The notes under the pieces are model-generated. The model was not told where the DNA came from. It saw only the letters and a program-made list of their open reading frames with translations, and did not search any database. Positions 26,054-35,837 of a stretch of DNA of 64,000 nucleotides are shown here, in pieces. The DNA lies in assembly GCF_031450805.1 (NCBI RefSeq), contig NZ_JARTVY010000002.1, forward strand, positions 744,001-808,000. The letters run 5' to 3'. Source of the DNA: Caballeronia sp031450805. Its GTDB lineage: Bacteria; Pseudomonadota; Gammaproteobacteria; Burkholderiales; Burkholderiaceae. The position numbers and the translations under genes are program-made. Every line of letters begins with the position of its first letter. The first letter of the stretch is position 1.

Positions 26054-26269
26054 ATGGCCGTCATCAAGATCAGGGATCTCGCGGATAGTGTCGAACTCGA
26101 CCGGCAGGCAATGACGACGATCGCCGGCGGCGCGCGCGAGGCGGCGCATCCGCTGTTTCGCATACGCGCGTCGAATCCGGGGCGCGTCGTGGATTATCCC
26201 GGCGTACCGGTGAAAGACGTGCCGGTGCAGCAACCGGGGCCATTCAAGAACAGGATCGTTTCCCGATGA
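26054..26269 (+). CDS. Double-glycine leader protein C
   Basis: The 71-residue product begins MAVIKIRDLADSVELDRQAM and ends its leader at Gly26 (TTIAGG), in perfect register with proteins A and B. The predicted mature part (45 residues) is basic and Pro/Arg-rich (FRIRASNPGRVV; PVQQPGPFKNRIVSR). It is unlike the other two, and its charge is what one would expect of a membrane-active peptide. GGAGGAAG is a strong ribosome-binding site. The frame is open upstream, but those codons cross the 10-bp repeat. The gene converges on lhr, ending four bases from its stop. Confidence 0.72.
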   Translation: MAVIKIRDLADSVELDRQAMTTIAGGAREAAHPLFRIRASNPGRVVDYPGVPVKDVPVQQPGPFKNRIVSR

Positions 26270-26273
26270 TGCA

Positions 26274-29200
26274 TCAGCCGTGCGCGACGGCGCTCGCACT
26301 CACCGAGCGCGCCGTGCGTCTGGCGAGCGCGAGACGCATGCGTTCACGGGTTTCGCCGTCCATGTCGCGGGCATCGGCGAAATAGCGCGTCTTGCCCGCG
26401 ATGACAGCGCCGACCGGCACGCCATCCCGATACAGCACGCGATTGCCCGCGAGCGCCGGCACCTTTTCGCCGGGCAAGAGCGTGCCGACGAGATTGAGCG
26501 GGTCCACGGCGCTCAGCGCGACGAACACGCCGTCCTTCGGCCGCCGCCGCATGTCGCGCAGCAGCGGCACCGCTTCGGCCAACGCGAACTGTTCGCCCGC
26601 GAGCCCCGCGACGAAGCGCCCGCCGCGAATCTCGCCGCGCGCCTCCAGCCGATGATAGACGCGCAGCAGATCGCGCCACGGCGGCAGCCATTGCGCCTCG
26701 CGCTCCAGCAGCCGCCAGAAGACGACGCCGTACCGGCGCAACAGCGTGCGCGCAACATGCTGGATGTCGCCGCCCTGCTCGGCGGCGTTCGCGCGGCGCA
26801 ATAACGCCCAGCGCCCGGCGTCGTCCATTCCGCCGATGAAGAGGCCGCCCGCGCGCCCGCGCGATCGGCGCGACAGCGCGTTGCGCTTCGCGGCGGGCGC
26901 GAGCAGCGCGCGCAGGCCCGCGAAACTGTCGGCGTTGACGAGACCGAGCGCCACGAGTTCGCCGAGCGCGTCTTCCAGTTCGGTGCGCAGGAGCCGCGTA
27001 TCGGCGAGCAGTTCGTCGAAGAACATCGCGCCGTGCGCGCTCAGCGCTTCGAAGACGCGCTCGGCACGCGATGACTGTTCCGGCGCTTCATCGCCGGCCA
27101 TCAGCGCGTTCCACGCCGCAAGCTGGCGACGCGGCAACAGGACGATCGGCGTGCCTCGCACCGGCCCGCCGGTCGCGCGCGAACGCCCGGCCGGCCGCGA
27201 CCAGACGATCTTTCCCGCGCGGCAGATTTCATCGAGCCAGATGCCCGAATAATCGGCGATGCGTGCAGGCAGAATCTCGTCCTCCCACGCGACGGCGGGC
27301 GCCTCGAAGCCTTCCAGTTGTTCGAGCACGGCGGCGAGCGCGTCGCGGCCCTCGCCGTGGGTGTCGGGGGCCACCCGCTGCCATTCGAACAGGAAGCGCA
27401 TGAAGTCCTGCCGCTCCACGGGTTCGATTTCACGACGCAGCCGCCGCACGGTGTATCGATGGATTCGCGCGAGCAGATGACGCTCGCACCATTGTTCGTC
27501 CGCGCCGGGCGTGAAATGCCCGCGCATCACGTAGCCTTCGCTTTCGAGCCGCGTCAGCGCAATCGCAATGGCCGATGCCGGCAGCGCGAGCGGCCGCGCG
27601 ATTTCCGCCACGGTCAGCGGCCCGAAGCCCGACAGGCGCGCGCGCACGATTTCCACGAGCGCGTCGTCTTCGCTCCACGCAGCGTCGAAGCCGGGCGGCG
27701 GCGCAAGGCGCGGATGCATCGGCGCATGAGCATAGACGGCGCGCACGCACGCGAGGCGCTCGACCGGTGTCCACAGCGCGTCGTCGTCGGCGATTCGCAG
27801 GCGCGTCGCGCGGCCGGCGCGGGCGAGCGCATCGAGCCACGCGGGCCAGCCATCGCTCGCGGCGGCTTCCGCATCGGTAATGCAGGACAGCCCCGTCAAT
27901 GCCTCGTGCATTTCATCGGCGCTCGTCACCGACGGCCACGCCTCCCCGCGGACGCTCGCGATCGCTTCGGCATCGAGTGCGCCGAGATCGCCGGTCGATT
28001 GCGGATCGGTCCAGCGCCGCGCGAGCACGGCCTGCGTGCGGCGTTCTTCGAGCGGGGCATCGTCCAGGAACGCGTAGGGCCGCGCCGACAGGATTTCGGC
28101 GGCGAGCGGCGACGGCGCGGGCAAGTCGCGCGTCACGAGCCGCACCGCGCCTTCCTCGATGCGCCGCAGCAGCGCGAGCCAGGCGTCGCTGTCCATTGCG
28201 TCGTGCAGGCAATCGTCGATCGTCTGTTCGACGAGCGGATGCGCCGGCACGTCGCGCTCCCCGACGACGTTTTCCGCGCACGCGACCTGATCCGGAAACA
28301 CGGCGGCCAGCAGGTCTTCGCTTTTCATTCGCTGCAATTGCGGCGCGACCTTGCGCCCGCCCGCATAACGCGGCAGCGCGAGGGCGTTGGTCGCGTTCCA
28401 GCGCCAGCGCACGCCGAAGAGCGGCGCGTCGAGCAGCGCCTGGATCAGCAGATGCTCGGCCGTGGCCGGCTTCAGATAGCGCCACACTTCGTCGAGCGCG
28501 AAGCTGTGACTCGCCGTCAGCGACAGCACGATGGCGTCCTCGGTCGCCGCCGCCTGCAGTTCGAAGTTGAAGGTGCGGCAAAAGCGCTTGCGCAACGCGA
28601 GACCCCATGCGCGATTCACGCGACTGCCGAACGGCGCATGGATGACGAGCTGCGTGCCGCCGGATTCGTCGAAGAAGCGCTCCATCACGAGCGTGTCCTG
28701 CGTCGGCAGCACGGAAAGCGCGGCGCGTGAGCGGGCCAGATAATCGACGATCTGGCGCGCGGCCTCCATGCCGATGCCGGCTTCCTCGGCAAGCCAGGCC
28801 GTGGCGGCGTCGGATGCCTGGAAAGCCGCAGGCGCGACCTGCGCCGCTTCGCCGCTCTGCTTCACTCCCGGTCGATTCGCCGCGCCCGCGTCGTCGGCAC
28901 CGCCAAGCCGCGCGTCGATATTCGCCCGCAAGCGTGCGATCGCGAACGACAGCTCATCGCTGCGCCCCGGCGCTTCCCCGAGCCAGAACGGAATGTTCGG
29001 CGGCTGCCCGTTCGCGTTCTCCACGCGCACGCGTCCGCCCTCGACCCGCACGATCCGATACGACGTATTGCCGAGCTGAAAGACATCGCCGGCGAGACTC
29101 TCGACCGCGAAATCCTCGTTCACCGTGCCGATCTGCAAGCCCTGCGGCTCCAGCAGCACCGCGAAATCCGCGTTGTCGGGGATGGCGCCGCCCGATGTCA

Positions 29201-30701
29201 CCGCCGTCAGCTTGCCGCCGCGCCGGCCGCGCAGCGTTCGGCTCACCGCATCGCGATGCACATAAGCGCCGCGCACGCCCTGCCGTCCCGTATAGCCTTC
29301 GGCGAGCGTCCTGAGCACGGCGTCGTAGCGCGCGCGTTCGAGCGTCGCATACGGATACGCGCGCCGGATGCGCCCGAAGAGCTCGTCCTCGCCCCACTCG
29401 CGAAATGCGACTTCGGCGGTGATCTGCTGCGCGAGCACGTCGAGCGGCGCGCGGGGAATCGTCAGCGCATCGAGTTCGCCGCGCCGGACGCAGTCGAGCA
29501 GCGCCGCGCATTCGATCAGATCGTCGCGGGAAGTCGGGAACAGCCGCCCTTTCGGCACGCCGCCGACGTGATGCCCCGAGCGCCCCACGCGCTGCAGGAA
29601 CGCGCCGATCGAGCCAGGCGAGCCGATCTGGCAGACGAGATCGACATCGCCGATATCGATGCCCAGCTCCAGCGACGCCGTCGCGATCAGCACGCGCAGC
29701 TCGCCGCGCTTGAGCCGCTGCTCCGCGTCCAGCCGATGCTCCCGCGCGAGGCTGCCGTGATGCGCCGCGACGGCGTCCTTGCCCAGCCGGTCGGTCAGAT
29801 GCCGCGCCGCGCGCTCGGCCATGCGTCGCGTGTTGACGAAGACGAGCGTCGTCCGGTGCTGCGCCGACAGTTCCGCGAGCCGGTCATAGACGCGCTCCCA
29901 CATGTCGTTCGACATGATCGCTTCGAGGGGCATCGGCGGCAGTTCGAGCGCGAGATCGCGTGCGCGCACGTGCCCGACATCGACGATTTCGCACGGCTGC
30001 CCCTCGCCCGCGAGAAACCGTGCGACGAGCTCGATGGGCTTCTGCGTCGCCGACAAGCCGACGCGCACCGGACGCGCCGCGCCGCGCGCCTCGCAAAGCG
30101 CATCGAGGCGTTCGAGGCTCAGGCTCAGGTGCGAGCCGCGCTTCGTTCCGGCAACGGCGTGGATTTCATCGACGATCACCGTGCGCGTGGTCGACAGCAT
30201 CGCGCGCCCGGAATCGGACGACAGCAGCACGTAGAGCGATTCGGGCGTCGTCACGAGGATATGCGGCGGACGCTTGCGCACGGCGTTGCGTTCCTGCTGG
30301 GTCGTGTCGCCGGTACGCACCGCCGCGCGGATTTCCGGCGCGGCCGCGCCGGTCTCCTGCAATTGCTCCGCGATACCCGCAAGGGGTTCCTGCAGGTTGA
30401 CGCGGATATCGTTCGACAGGGCCTTCAGCGGCGACACATAGACGACGCGCGTCTCGTCCGGAAGCACTCCGCCGCCCGCGATGCCGTCGCGCACCAGCTC
30501 GTCCAGCGCCGCGAGAAACGCGGTCAGCGTCTTGCCCGAGCCGGTCGGCGCGGCCACGAGCGTCGAGCGGCGTGCGCGGATCAGCGGCCAGGCGCGCGCC
30601 TGGGCGGCGGTCGGCGCCGCGAAATGCGCGCGAAACCAGTTGACGACGGCCGGATGAAAGCCGTCGAGCGCGGTATCGGACAAAGAGGGATCAGGGGTCA
30701 T
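26274..30701 (-). CDS. lhr: Lhr-type large DEAD/DEAH ATP-dependent helicase
   Basis: The 1475-residue protein has all parts of the large Lhr helicase. They are Walker A APTGSGKT at 51-58, the DEIH box in VIVDEIHAVAG, motif III LSATQKP, the second RecA domain with VFVNTRRMAERAARHL, motif VI QRVGRSGH, the Lhr winged-helix core, and a long C-terminal region. The product unwinds DNA and RNA-DNA hybrids 3' to 5' and is implicated in DNA repair; some relatives have a C-terminal extension with glycosylase activity. Length is close to E. coli Lhr (about 1540). It converges on the peptide genes and stands alone. Confidence 0.92.
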   Translation of the reverse strand: MTPDPSLSDTALDGFHPAVVNWFRAHFAAPTAAQARAWPLIRARRSTLVAAPTGSGKTLTAFLAALDELVRDGIAGGGVLPDETRVVYVSPLKALSNDIRVNLQEPLAGIAEQLQETGAAAPEIRAAVRTGDTTQQERNAVRKRPPHILVTTPESLYVLLSSDSGRAMLSTTRTVIVDEIHAVAGTKRGSHLSLSLERLDALCEARGAARPVRVGLSATQKPIELVARFLAGEGQPCEIVDVGHVRARDLALELPPMPLEAIMSNDMWERVYDRLAELSAQHRTTLVFVNTRRMAERAARHLTDRLGKDAVAAHHGSLAREHRLDAEQRLKRGELRVLIATASLELGIDIGDVDLVCQIGSPGSIGAFLQRVGRSGHHVGGVPKGRLFPTSRDDLIECAALLDCVRRGELDALTIPRAPLDVLAQQITAEVAFREWGEDELFGRIRRAYPYATLERARYDAVLRTLAEGYTGRQGVRGAYVHRDAVSRTLRGRRGGKLTAVTSGGAIPDNADFAVLLEPQGLQIGTVNEDFAVESLAGDVFQLGNTSYRIVRVEGGRVRVENANGQPPNIPFWLGEAPGRSDELSFAIARLRANIDARLGGADDAGAANRPGVKQSGEAAQVAPAAFQASDAATAWLAEEAGIGMEAARQIVDYLARSRAALSVLPTQDTLVMERFFDESGGTQLVIHAPFGSRVNRAWGLALRKRFCRTFNFELQAAATEDAIVLSLTASHSFALDEVWRYLKPATAEHLLIQALLDAPLFGVRWRWNATNALALPRYAGGRKVAPQLQRMKSEDLLAAVFPDQVACAENVVGERDVPAHPLVEQTIDDCLHDAMDSDAWLALLRRIEEGAVRLVTRDLPAPSPLAAEILSARPYAFLDDAPLEERRTQAVLARRWTDPQSTGDLGALDAEAIASVRGEAWPSVTSADEMHEALTGLSCITDAEAAASDGWPAWLDALARAGRATRLRIADDDALWTPVERLACVRAVYAHAPMHPRLAPPPGFDAAWSEDDALVEIVRARLSGFGPLTVAEIARPLALPASAIAIALTRLESEGYVMRGHFTPGADEQWCERHLLARIHRYTVRRLRREIEPVERQDFMRFLFEWQRVAPDTHGEGRDALAAVLEQLEGFEAPAVAWEDEILPARIADYSGIWLDEICRAGKIVWSRPAGRSRATGGPVRGTPIVLLPRRQLAAWNALMAGDEAPEQSSRAERVFEALSAHGAMFFDELLADTRLLRTELEDALGELVALGLVNADSFAGLRALLAPAAKRNALSRRSRGRAGGLFIGGMDDAGRWALLRRANAAEQGGDIQHVARTLLRRYGVVFWRLLEREAQWLPPWRDLLRVYHRLEARGEIRGGRFVAGLAGEQFALAEAVPLLRDMRRRPKDGVFVALSAVDPLNLVGTLLPGEKVPALAGNRVLYRDGVPVGAVIAGKTRYFADARDMDGETRERMRLALARRTARSVSASAVAHG

Positions 30702-30842
30702 CGGAACATTCTAGGGGCGCGCGCGACACGACGCGCAAGCTGCATTCACCGGTGTCCGGCGTGGTTTTAGGAGACTTCCCATCCGAACGGGTCTTATTTG
30801 CGGCGATGCTACGCGGTTTCAATCGCTCGCTTCCCGCTTTTC

Positions 30843-32141
30843 ATGATCGTCATCAGCCCCTTTTTCGACCACGCGCCGGGCGCGCTCGCCAATCATCGGC
30901 GCTATGCGCGCATGCAGGGGTATCGGCATGTGCAGATCGACATGTCGCACCTGTCCGGCAGCACGCACGAGATCTTGTGGACGTACAAGTACGAAGCGCT
31001 GCTGCATGAGTTGAAGCAGGCCGAAGCGGGAGAGATCGTGCTGCTGCTCAGCGAGAACGCGGTGATTCTCGGCTCGACGCCGCTTCCCACGCTGCTCGAC
31101 GGCCGCGACTGGCTGCTGGCCTGCGCGGAATCGCCGCTTCCTCAGACGGATATTCAGATGTGGCGCAACACCGAGCGCGTTCGCCGCAAGCTGCTGAAGG
31201 CTGTCACGCATTGCCGGTTCAGTGTCGAACTTCCCGCCGATGAAGGCGGGCTTTTGTGCGAGTTCGAAGCACTGCCCTCGCGCCACAAGATCGCCGATGC
31301 GTGCGTGGTCGTCCCCGCCGCGGCGAACCTGGAAAGCGTGTGGGCGACGTGGAGCACGTTCGCCGTCAGCATTCGCGACGAGAAGCATCACCGGCGTTTT
31401 CGTGAGGCGCTGATCACGCATATCAACGAGCGCACGGCGCACGGTCTGCCGCTTCTTTCGTTCCCCGCCACCCCGGCTTGCGATGCGGAGCCGCACAGCG
31501 TCTATCAGCCCGGCCAGCCGATCGCGGTCGTCACGCTCTATACGCCGAATGTCGCGCGTTACGGGCGCATCGCGGAGGCCAACTTCAGGCGCTATTGCGA
31601 GCTTCACGGCTATACGCTCTACGTGCACCGCGAGATTCCATCGCATCTGAACGACGGCAACACTGCCGGCAACTGGCTGAAGCCGGCGTTGTTGCGCGAG
31701 TATCTGCCGCATCACAGGTGGGTGTTCTGGGTCGATGCCGACGTGCTCTTCAACGACATGAGCCGCAACCTCGAATCGATCATGCACGGACACGACGCGC
31801 TGTTTGCCCGCGATGTCGGCACCTGGGCCTTTAATTCCGGCATCATGGGCTACAAGCGGACGCAGCAGAACTACGATGCATTTCAGCGCATTCTCGACAC
31901 CTGCGCGCAACTTCAGGACAAGTCGAGCGTCTATGCCAATCTCGGCGACCAGTATTTCTTCATCCGCGAGTTCGAGCAGCATGCGAGCTTCGACGCGACG
32001 CATATCGCGTCCTTCATCGACTGGAATACGCCGTGGACGTATCGGCGTCCGGACAGCTTCATGGTTCATTACATCGGCGCGTGGGAAGATCACAAGGCGC
32101 TGCTGATGGACTACGACATCACGCAGGCAGCCATGGAGTGA
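30843..32141 (+). CDS. Glycosyltransferase (GT34/GMA12-like) with N-terminal extension
   Basis: The 432-residue product starts MIVISPFFDHAPG. The C-terminal half contains IAVVTLYTPNVARYG, NFRRYCELHGYTLYVHRE and WVFWVDADVLFNDM, whose Asp-x-Asp motif binds the divalent metal and nucleotide sugar. It also has FNSGIMGYKRT and GDQYFFI, the pattern of galactosyl/xylosyl transferases of the GMA12/MNN10 type. The first 200 residues are not recognised. The acceptor is unknown; no surface polysaccharide genes are nearby. The ribosome-binding site is weak and an ATG 15 codons earlier (30798) is possible. Confidence 0.8.
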   Translation: MIVISPFFDHAPGALANHRRYARMQGYRHVQIDMSHLSGSTHEILWTYKYEALLHELKQAEAGEIVLLLSENAVILGSTPLPTLLDGRDWLLACAESPLPQTDIQMWRNTERVRRKLLKAVTHCRFSVELPADEGGLLCEFEALPSRHKIADACVVVPAAANLESVWATWSTFAVSIRDEKHHRRFREALITHINERTAHGLPLLSFPATPACDAEPHSVYQPGQPIAVVTLYTPNVARYGRIAEANFRRYCELHGYTLYVHREIPSHLNDGNTAGNWLKPALLREYLPHHRWVFWVDADVLFNDMSRNLESIMHGHDALFARDVGTWAFNSGIMGYKRTQQNYDAFQRILDTCAQLQDKSSVYANLGDQYFFIREFEQHASFDATHIASFIDWNTPWTYRRPDSFMVHYIGAWEDHKALLMDYDITQAAME

Positions 32142-32274
32142 GCGCACGCATCGCTTTTGTCAAAAACGCGTCGCGGGAACGCAAGTATGATGTTTCGCGA
32201 CGCTGCTCTCACGCTTCCAGCATCAAGCCGCAAGACCGACGCTCCACTCAACTCTCACCGCAAGGAGATAGCAA

Positions 32275-34674
32275 GTGAACGACGACGTCCAGGGCAAGAC
32301 CGCGACCCCGGCACCGCTCTCCGCCGACCTTCTGCGCAATATCGACGCGTACTGGCGCGCGTGCAATTACCTCTCCGTCGGCATGATCTATCTGCGCGCG
32401 AATCCGTTGCTGCGCGAACCGCTCAAGCCTGAACACATCAAGCGGCGCCTGCTCGGGCATTGGGGCTCGGACCCCGGTCAATCGTTCGTCTGGGTGCATC
32501 TGAACCGGCTCATCAAGCGCGACGACCTCGATGTGCTGTTCGTGTCGGGTCCCGGGCACGGCGCGCCCGCGACGCTCGCCAATTCCTATCTCGAAGGCCA
32601 TTACTCGGAGATCTATCCCGACCGCAGCTACGACGAACGCGGCATGCTCCGGCTGTTTCGCGCGTTTTCGTCGCCGGGCGGCATCGGTTCGCATTGCACG
32701 CCGGAAACGCCCGGGTCCATCCATGAAGGCGGGGAACTGGGCTATAGCCTGTCGCACGCATTCGGCGCGGCTTTCGACAACCCGCAGCTGATCGTCGCGA
32801 CGATAGTCGGCGATGGCGAAGCCGAGACGGGACCGCTCGCGACATCGTGGCATTCGAACAAGTTTCTCAACCCGGCAACCGATGGCGCCGTGTTGCCGAT
32901 CCTTCATCTCAACGGCTACAAGATCGCCAATCCGACGGTCCTCGCACGCATTCCGCATGACGAACTGGAAGCGCTGTTCAGGGGCTACGGCTACGAGCCG
33001 CATTTCGTCGAAGGCGACGAGCCTGAACGCATGCATCAACTGATGGCCGCGACGCTGGAACGCTGTATCGGCGACATCAGGGCGATTCAGCAAGACGCGC
33101 GAGAGAATGTTGGCGATGTCGTGCGTCCGCGCTGGCCGATGATCGTGCTTCGAACTCCGAAAGGATGGACCGGCCCGAAGGAATTCGCGGGCCACAAGGT
33201 GGAAGATTTCTGGCGCTCGCATCAGGTGCCCGTGCCCGATCCCGCGACGAATCCCAAGAGCCTCGTCGTGCTCGAAGAATGGATGCGCAGTTACAAGCCC
33301 GAAGAACTGTTCGACGACGAAGGGCGGCTCATCGAAAGCCTGCGGCAACTCGCGCCGGACGGCACGCGGCGCATCAGCGCGAATCCGCATGCCAACGGCG
33401 GCGTGTTGCGCGAATCGCTCGACATGCCGGACATTCGCGCGTATGCGTTCGAAGTGGAGAAGCCCGGCGCGGTCTATCAATCGCCGACCGCTGTGCTCGC
33501 CACGTTCCTGCGCGATGTGATCCGCCGCAACATGAAGACGTTCCGCCTCTTCGGTCCGGATGAAACCGCGAGCAACAAGCTCGATGGCGTCTATGAAGCA
33601 TCCGGCAAGCGGTGGCTCGCCCAAACGAAGCCCGAAGACGCGGACGGCGGCGCGCTGACGCCCGATGGCCGCGTGATGGAGATGCTCTCCGAGCACACGC
33701 TCGAAGGCTGGTTCGAAGGCTACGTGCTGACGGGCCGCCACGGTCTCCTCGCGACCTACGAAGCGTTCGTGCATGTGATCGATTCGATGTTCAACCAGCA
33801 CGCCAAGTGGCTGGAGAAGGCAAAGAACGAACTGGCGTGGCGTGCGCCCGTGCCATCGATCAATCTGCTCATCACGTCGCTCGTCTGGCGGCAGGACCAC
33901 AACGGCTTCACGCATCAGGACCCGGGCTTTCTCGATGTCGTCACGAACAAAAGCCCCGGCGTCGTCCGCATTTACCTGCCGCCGGATGCGAACTGTCTGC
34001 TGAGCGTCGCGGATCATTGCCTGCGCTCGCATGACTACGTGAACGTGGTCGTCGCGGACAAGCAGCCGCATTTGCAGTATCTCGGCATGCAGGATGCGAT
34101 CGTGCATTGCGCGAAGGGCATCGGCATATGGGACTGGGCCTCGACGGATCAAGGGCACGAACCCGATGTGGTGATTGCATGCGCCGGCGACATCGCGACG
34201 ATGGAAGCCCTCGCCGCCGTCGAGATACTGAAGGCGGAATGCCGCGAGCTGAAGATTCGCTTCGTCAATATCGTCGATCTTTTCAGGCTGATGCCGGACA
34301 CGGATCATCCGCACGGCCTCTCGCATCGCGACTTCGATTCCATCTTCACGCGCGACAAGCCGGTGATTTTCAACTTCCACTCGTATGCATCGCTCGTGCA
34401 CAAGCTCACGTATAACCGCACGAACCACGCGAACATGCACGTGCACGGCTATCGCGAGCGCGGCAACATCAACACGCCGTTCGAGCTTGCGATCATCAAC
34501 GGGGTCGATCGATATTCGCTCGCCATCGACGTCATCGATCGCGTGCCGGGCCTCTCGAGCACCGCCGCGCATACGAAGGAGCGCTTGAAAAACCGCATCA
34601 TCGAGAGCGTGCGTTACGCGCACGAGGAAGGCATCGATCGCGAGGAAATCCGCGACTGGACATGGAAGGGCTGA
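32275..34674 (+). CDS. xfp: Phosphoketolase (xylulose-5-phosphate/fructose-6-phosphate)
   Basis: The 799-residue thiamine-diphosphate enzyme shows the family start (YWRACNYLSVGMIYLRANPLL), GHGAP and the ThDP-binding IVGDGEAETGPLATSWH region, with a C-terminal TYNRTNHANMHVHGYRE that is diagnostic of phosphoketolases. It splits xylulose 5-phosphate or fructose 6-phosphate with phosphate to give acetyl phosphate and an aldose phosphate. AAGGAGAT precedes a GTG start. The acetate kinase gene follows four bases after its stop, so acetyl phosphate can be converted to acetate and ATP by the same operon. Confidence 0.95.
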   Translation: MNDDVQGKTATPAPLSADLLRNIDAYWRACNYLSVGMIYLRANPLLREPLKPEHIKRRLLGHWGSDPGQSFVWVHLNRLIKRDDLDVLFVSGPGHGAPATLANSYLEGHYSEIYPDRSYDERGMLRLFRAFSSPGGIGSHCTPETPGSIHEGGELGYSLSHAFGAAFDNPQLIVATIVGDGEAETGPLATSWHSNKFLNPATDGAVLPILHLNGYKIANPTVLARIPHDELEALFRGYGYEPHFVEGDEPERMHQLMAATLERCIGDIRAIQQDARENVGDVVRPRWPMIVLRTPKGWTGPKEFAGHKVEDFWRSHQVPVPDPATNPKSLVVLEEWMRSYKPEELFDDEGRLIESLRQLAPDGTRRISANPHANGGVLRESLDMPDIRAYAFEVEKPGAVYQSPTAVLATFLRDVIRRNMKTFRLFGPDETASNKLDGVYEASGKRWLAQTKPEDADGGALTPDGRVMEMLSEHTLEGWFEGYVLTGRHGLLATYEAFVHVIDSMFNQHAKWLEKAKNELAWRAPVPSINLLITSLVWRQDHNGFTHQDPGFLDVVTNKSPGVVRIYLPPDANCLLSVADHCLRSHDYVNVVVADKQPHLQYLGMQDAIVHCAKGIGIWDWASTDQGHEPDVVIACAGDIATMEALAAVEILKAECRELKIRFVNIVDLFRLMPDTDHPHGLSHRDFDSIFTRDKPVIFNFHSYASLVHKLTYNRTNHANMHVHGYRERGNINTPFELAIINGVDRYSLAIDVIDRVPGLSSTAAHTKERLKNRIIESVRYAHEEGIDREEIRDWTWKG

Positions 34675-34678
34675 GGCC

Positions 34679-35785
34679 ATGACACAAGGCATCCTCGTGC
34701 TCAACAGCGGCTCGTCGTCGCTGAAGTTCGGCGTGTTCGTCGCGCATGACGGCGACGAAGAAGCATGGCTCACGGGCAGCGCGAAAGGCATCGGACGTGC
34801 CAACGGTTCGTTGTCGATGCGCTCGTCGGACGGAGGCATCGACATCGCGCAGGACCATCTGATGGAATCGCAGCACGATGCGTTGCAGCGCGTCGCCGAT
34901 GCGCTCGCGAGCCACTTGCGCGAGCCGCTTGCGGGTGTGGGGCATCGTGTCGTGCATGGCGGACCGCATGTGCGCGCGCACTGCGAGCTTTCTGCGGACG
35001 TGAAGCATGCGTTGCGTGAAGCGGCGCCCTTCGCGCCGTTGCATCTGCCGCAATCGCTCGCGCTTGTCGACGAGGCGCAGCGTATTTTTCCGAGCGTGCC
35101 GCACTTTGCATGCTTCGACACGGTGTTTCATCGCACGATGCCCGAGCGTGCGACGCGTTTCGCCTTACCGCCAGAATATGCGGAGCGCGGCGTCTTGCGG
35201 TATGGCTTTCACGGGCTCTCGTATGAATCGATCGTCAATACGCTCGGCGCGCAGTTGCCTTCGCGCGTGGTGATCGCGCATCTCGGCTCCGGCGCGAGCC
35301 TGTGCGCGCTGAAGGATGGGCGTTCCGTCGATACGTCGATGGGCATGACGCCTACCGGCGGCATTCCGATGGCCACGCGCAGCGGCGATCTGGATCCCGG
35401 CGTGCTCATTCATCTGCTGCGCCACGAATCGCTCGATGCCGATGCGCTCGAAGCGCTCGTGAATCGCGCAAGCGGCATGAAGGCGTTATCCGCGTCCGAC
35501 GACGACATGCAAGCGCTGCTCTCCCGACGCGCTCGCGGCGATGCCGACGCCGCGCTCGCCATCGACGTGTTCTGCATTGCGGTGCGCAAGACGATCGGCG
35601 CGTACGCGGCGCTGCTGGGCGGCGTCGATCTGATCGTGTTCAGCGGCGGAATCGGCGAACATGCCGAGCCGATCCGCGCGCAAATTCTCGATGGACTTGG
35701 TTTTTTGCATGCCGAGCATCGCGTCATCGCGACGGATGAAGAGAGGCAGATCGCACGCCATTGCCGGCGGATGCTGGCCGGCTAA
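34679..35785 (+). CDS. ackA: Acetate kinase
   Basis: The 368-residue kinase opens ILVLNSGSSSLKFGVF (ATP and substrate loop), has HRVVHGG, ACFDTVFHRTMP, the RYGFHGLSYES signature, IAHLGSGASLCALKDGRSVDTSMGMTPTGG in register and a C-terminal FSGGIGEHAE. It interconverts acetyl phosphate plus ADP with acetate plus ATP. It is shorter than the 395-400 residues of E. coli AckA, with the shortening in the C-terminal half, but all motifs are kept. It follows xfp with a four-base gap. Confidence 0.93.
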   Translation: MTQGILVLNSGSSSLKFGVFVAHDGDEEAWLTGSAKGIGRANGSLSMRSSDGGIDIAQDHLMESQHDALQRVADALASHLREPLAGVGHRVVHGGPHVRAHCELSADVKHALREAAPFAPLHLPQSLALVDEAQRIFPSVPHFACFDTVFHRTMPERATRFALPPEYAERGVLRYGFHGLSYESIVNTLGAQLPSRVVIAHLGSGASLCALKDGRSVDTSMGMTPTGGIPMATRSGDLDPGVLIHLLRHESLDADALEALVNRASGMKALSASDDDMQALLSRRARGDADAALAIDVFCIAVRKTIGAYAALLGGVDLIVFSGGIGEHAEPIRAQILDGLGFLHAEHRVIATDEERQIARHCRRMLAG

Positions 35786-35837
35786 GTCGGCATCTTGCAT
35801 GCGGCGTGCAGCGCGTTGCATACCGCGTGCAATCCGC

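Noticed and set aside
32248..35121. Minus-strand 957-codon frame opposite xfp and ackA
   Set aside because: It spans two confidently identified genes on the other strand and has no recognisable domain.
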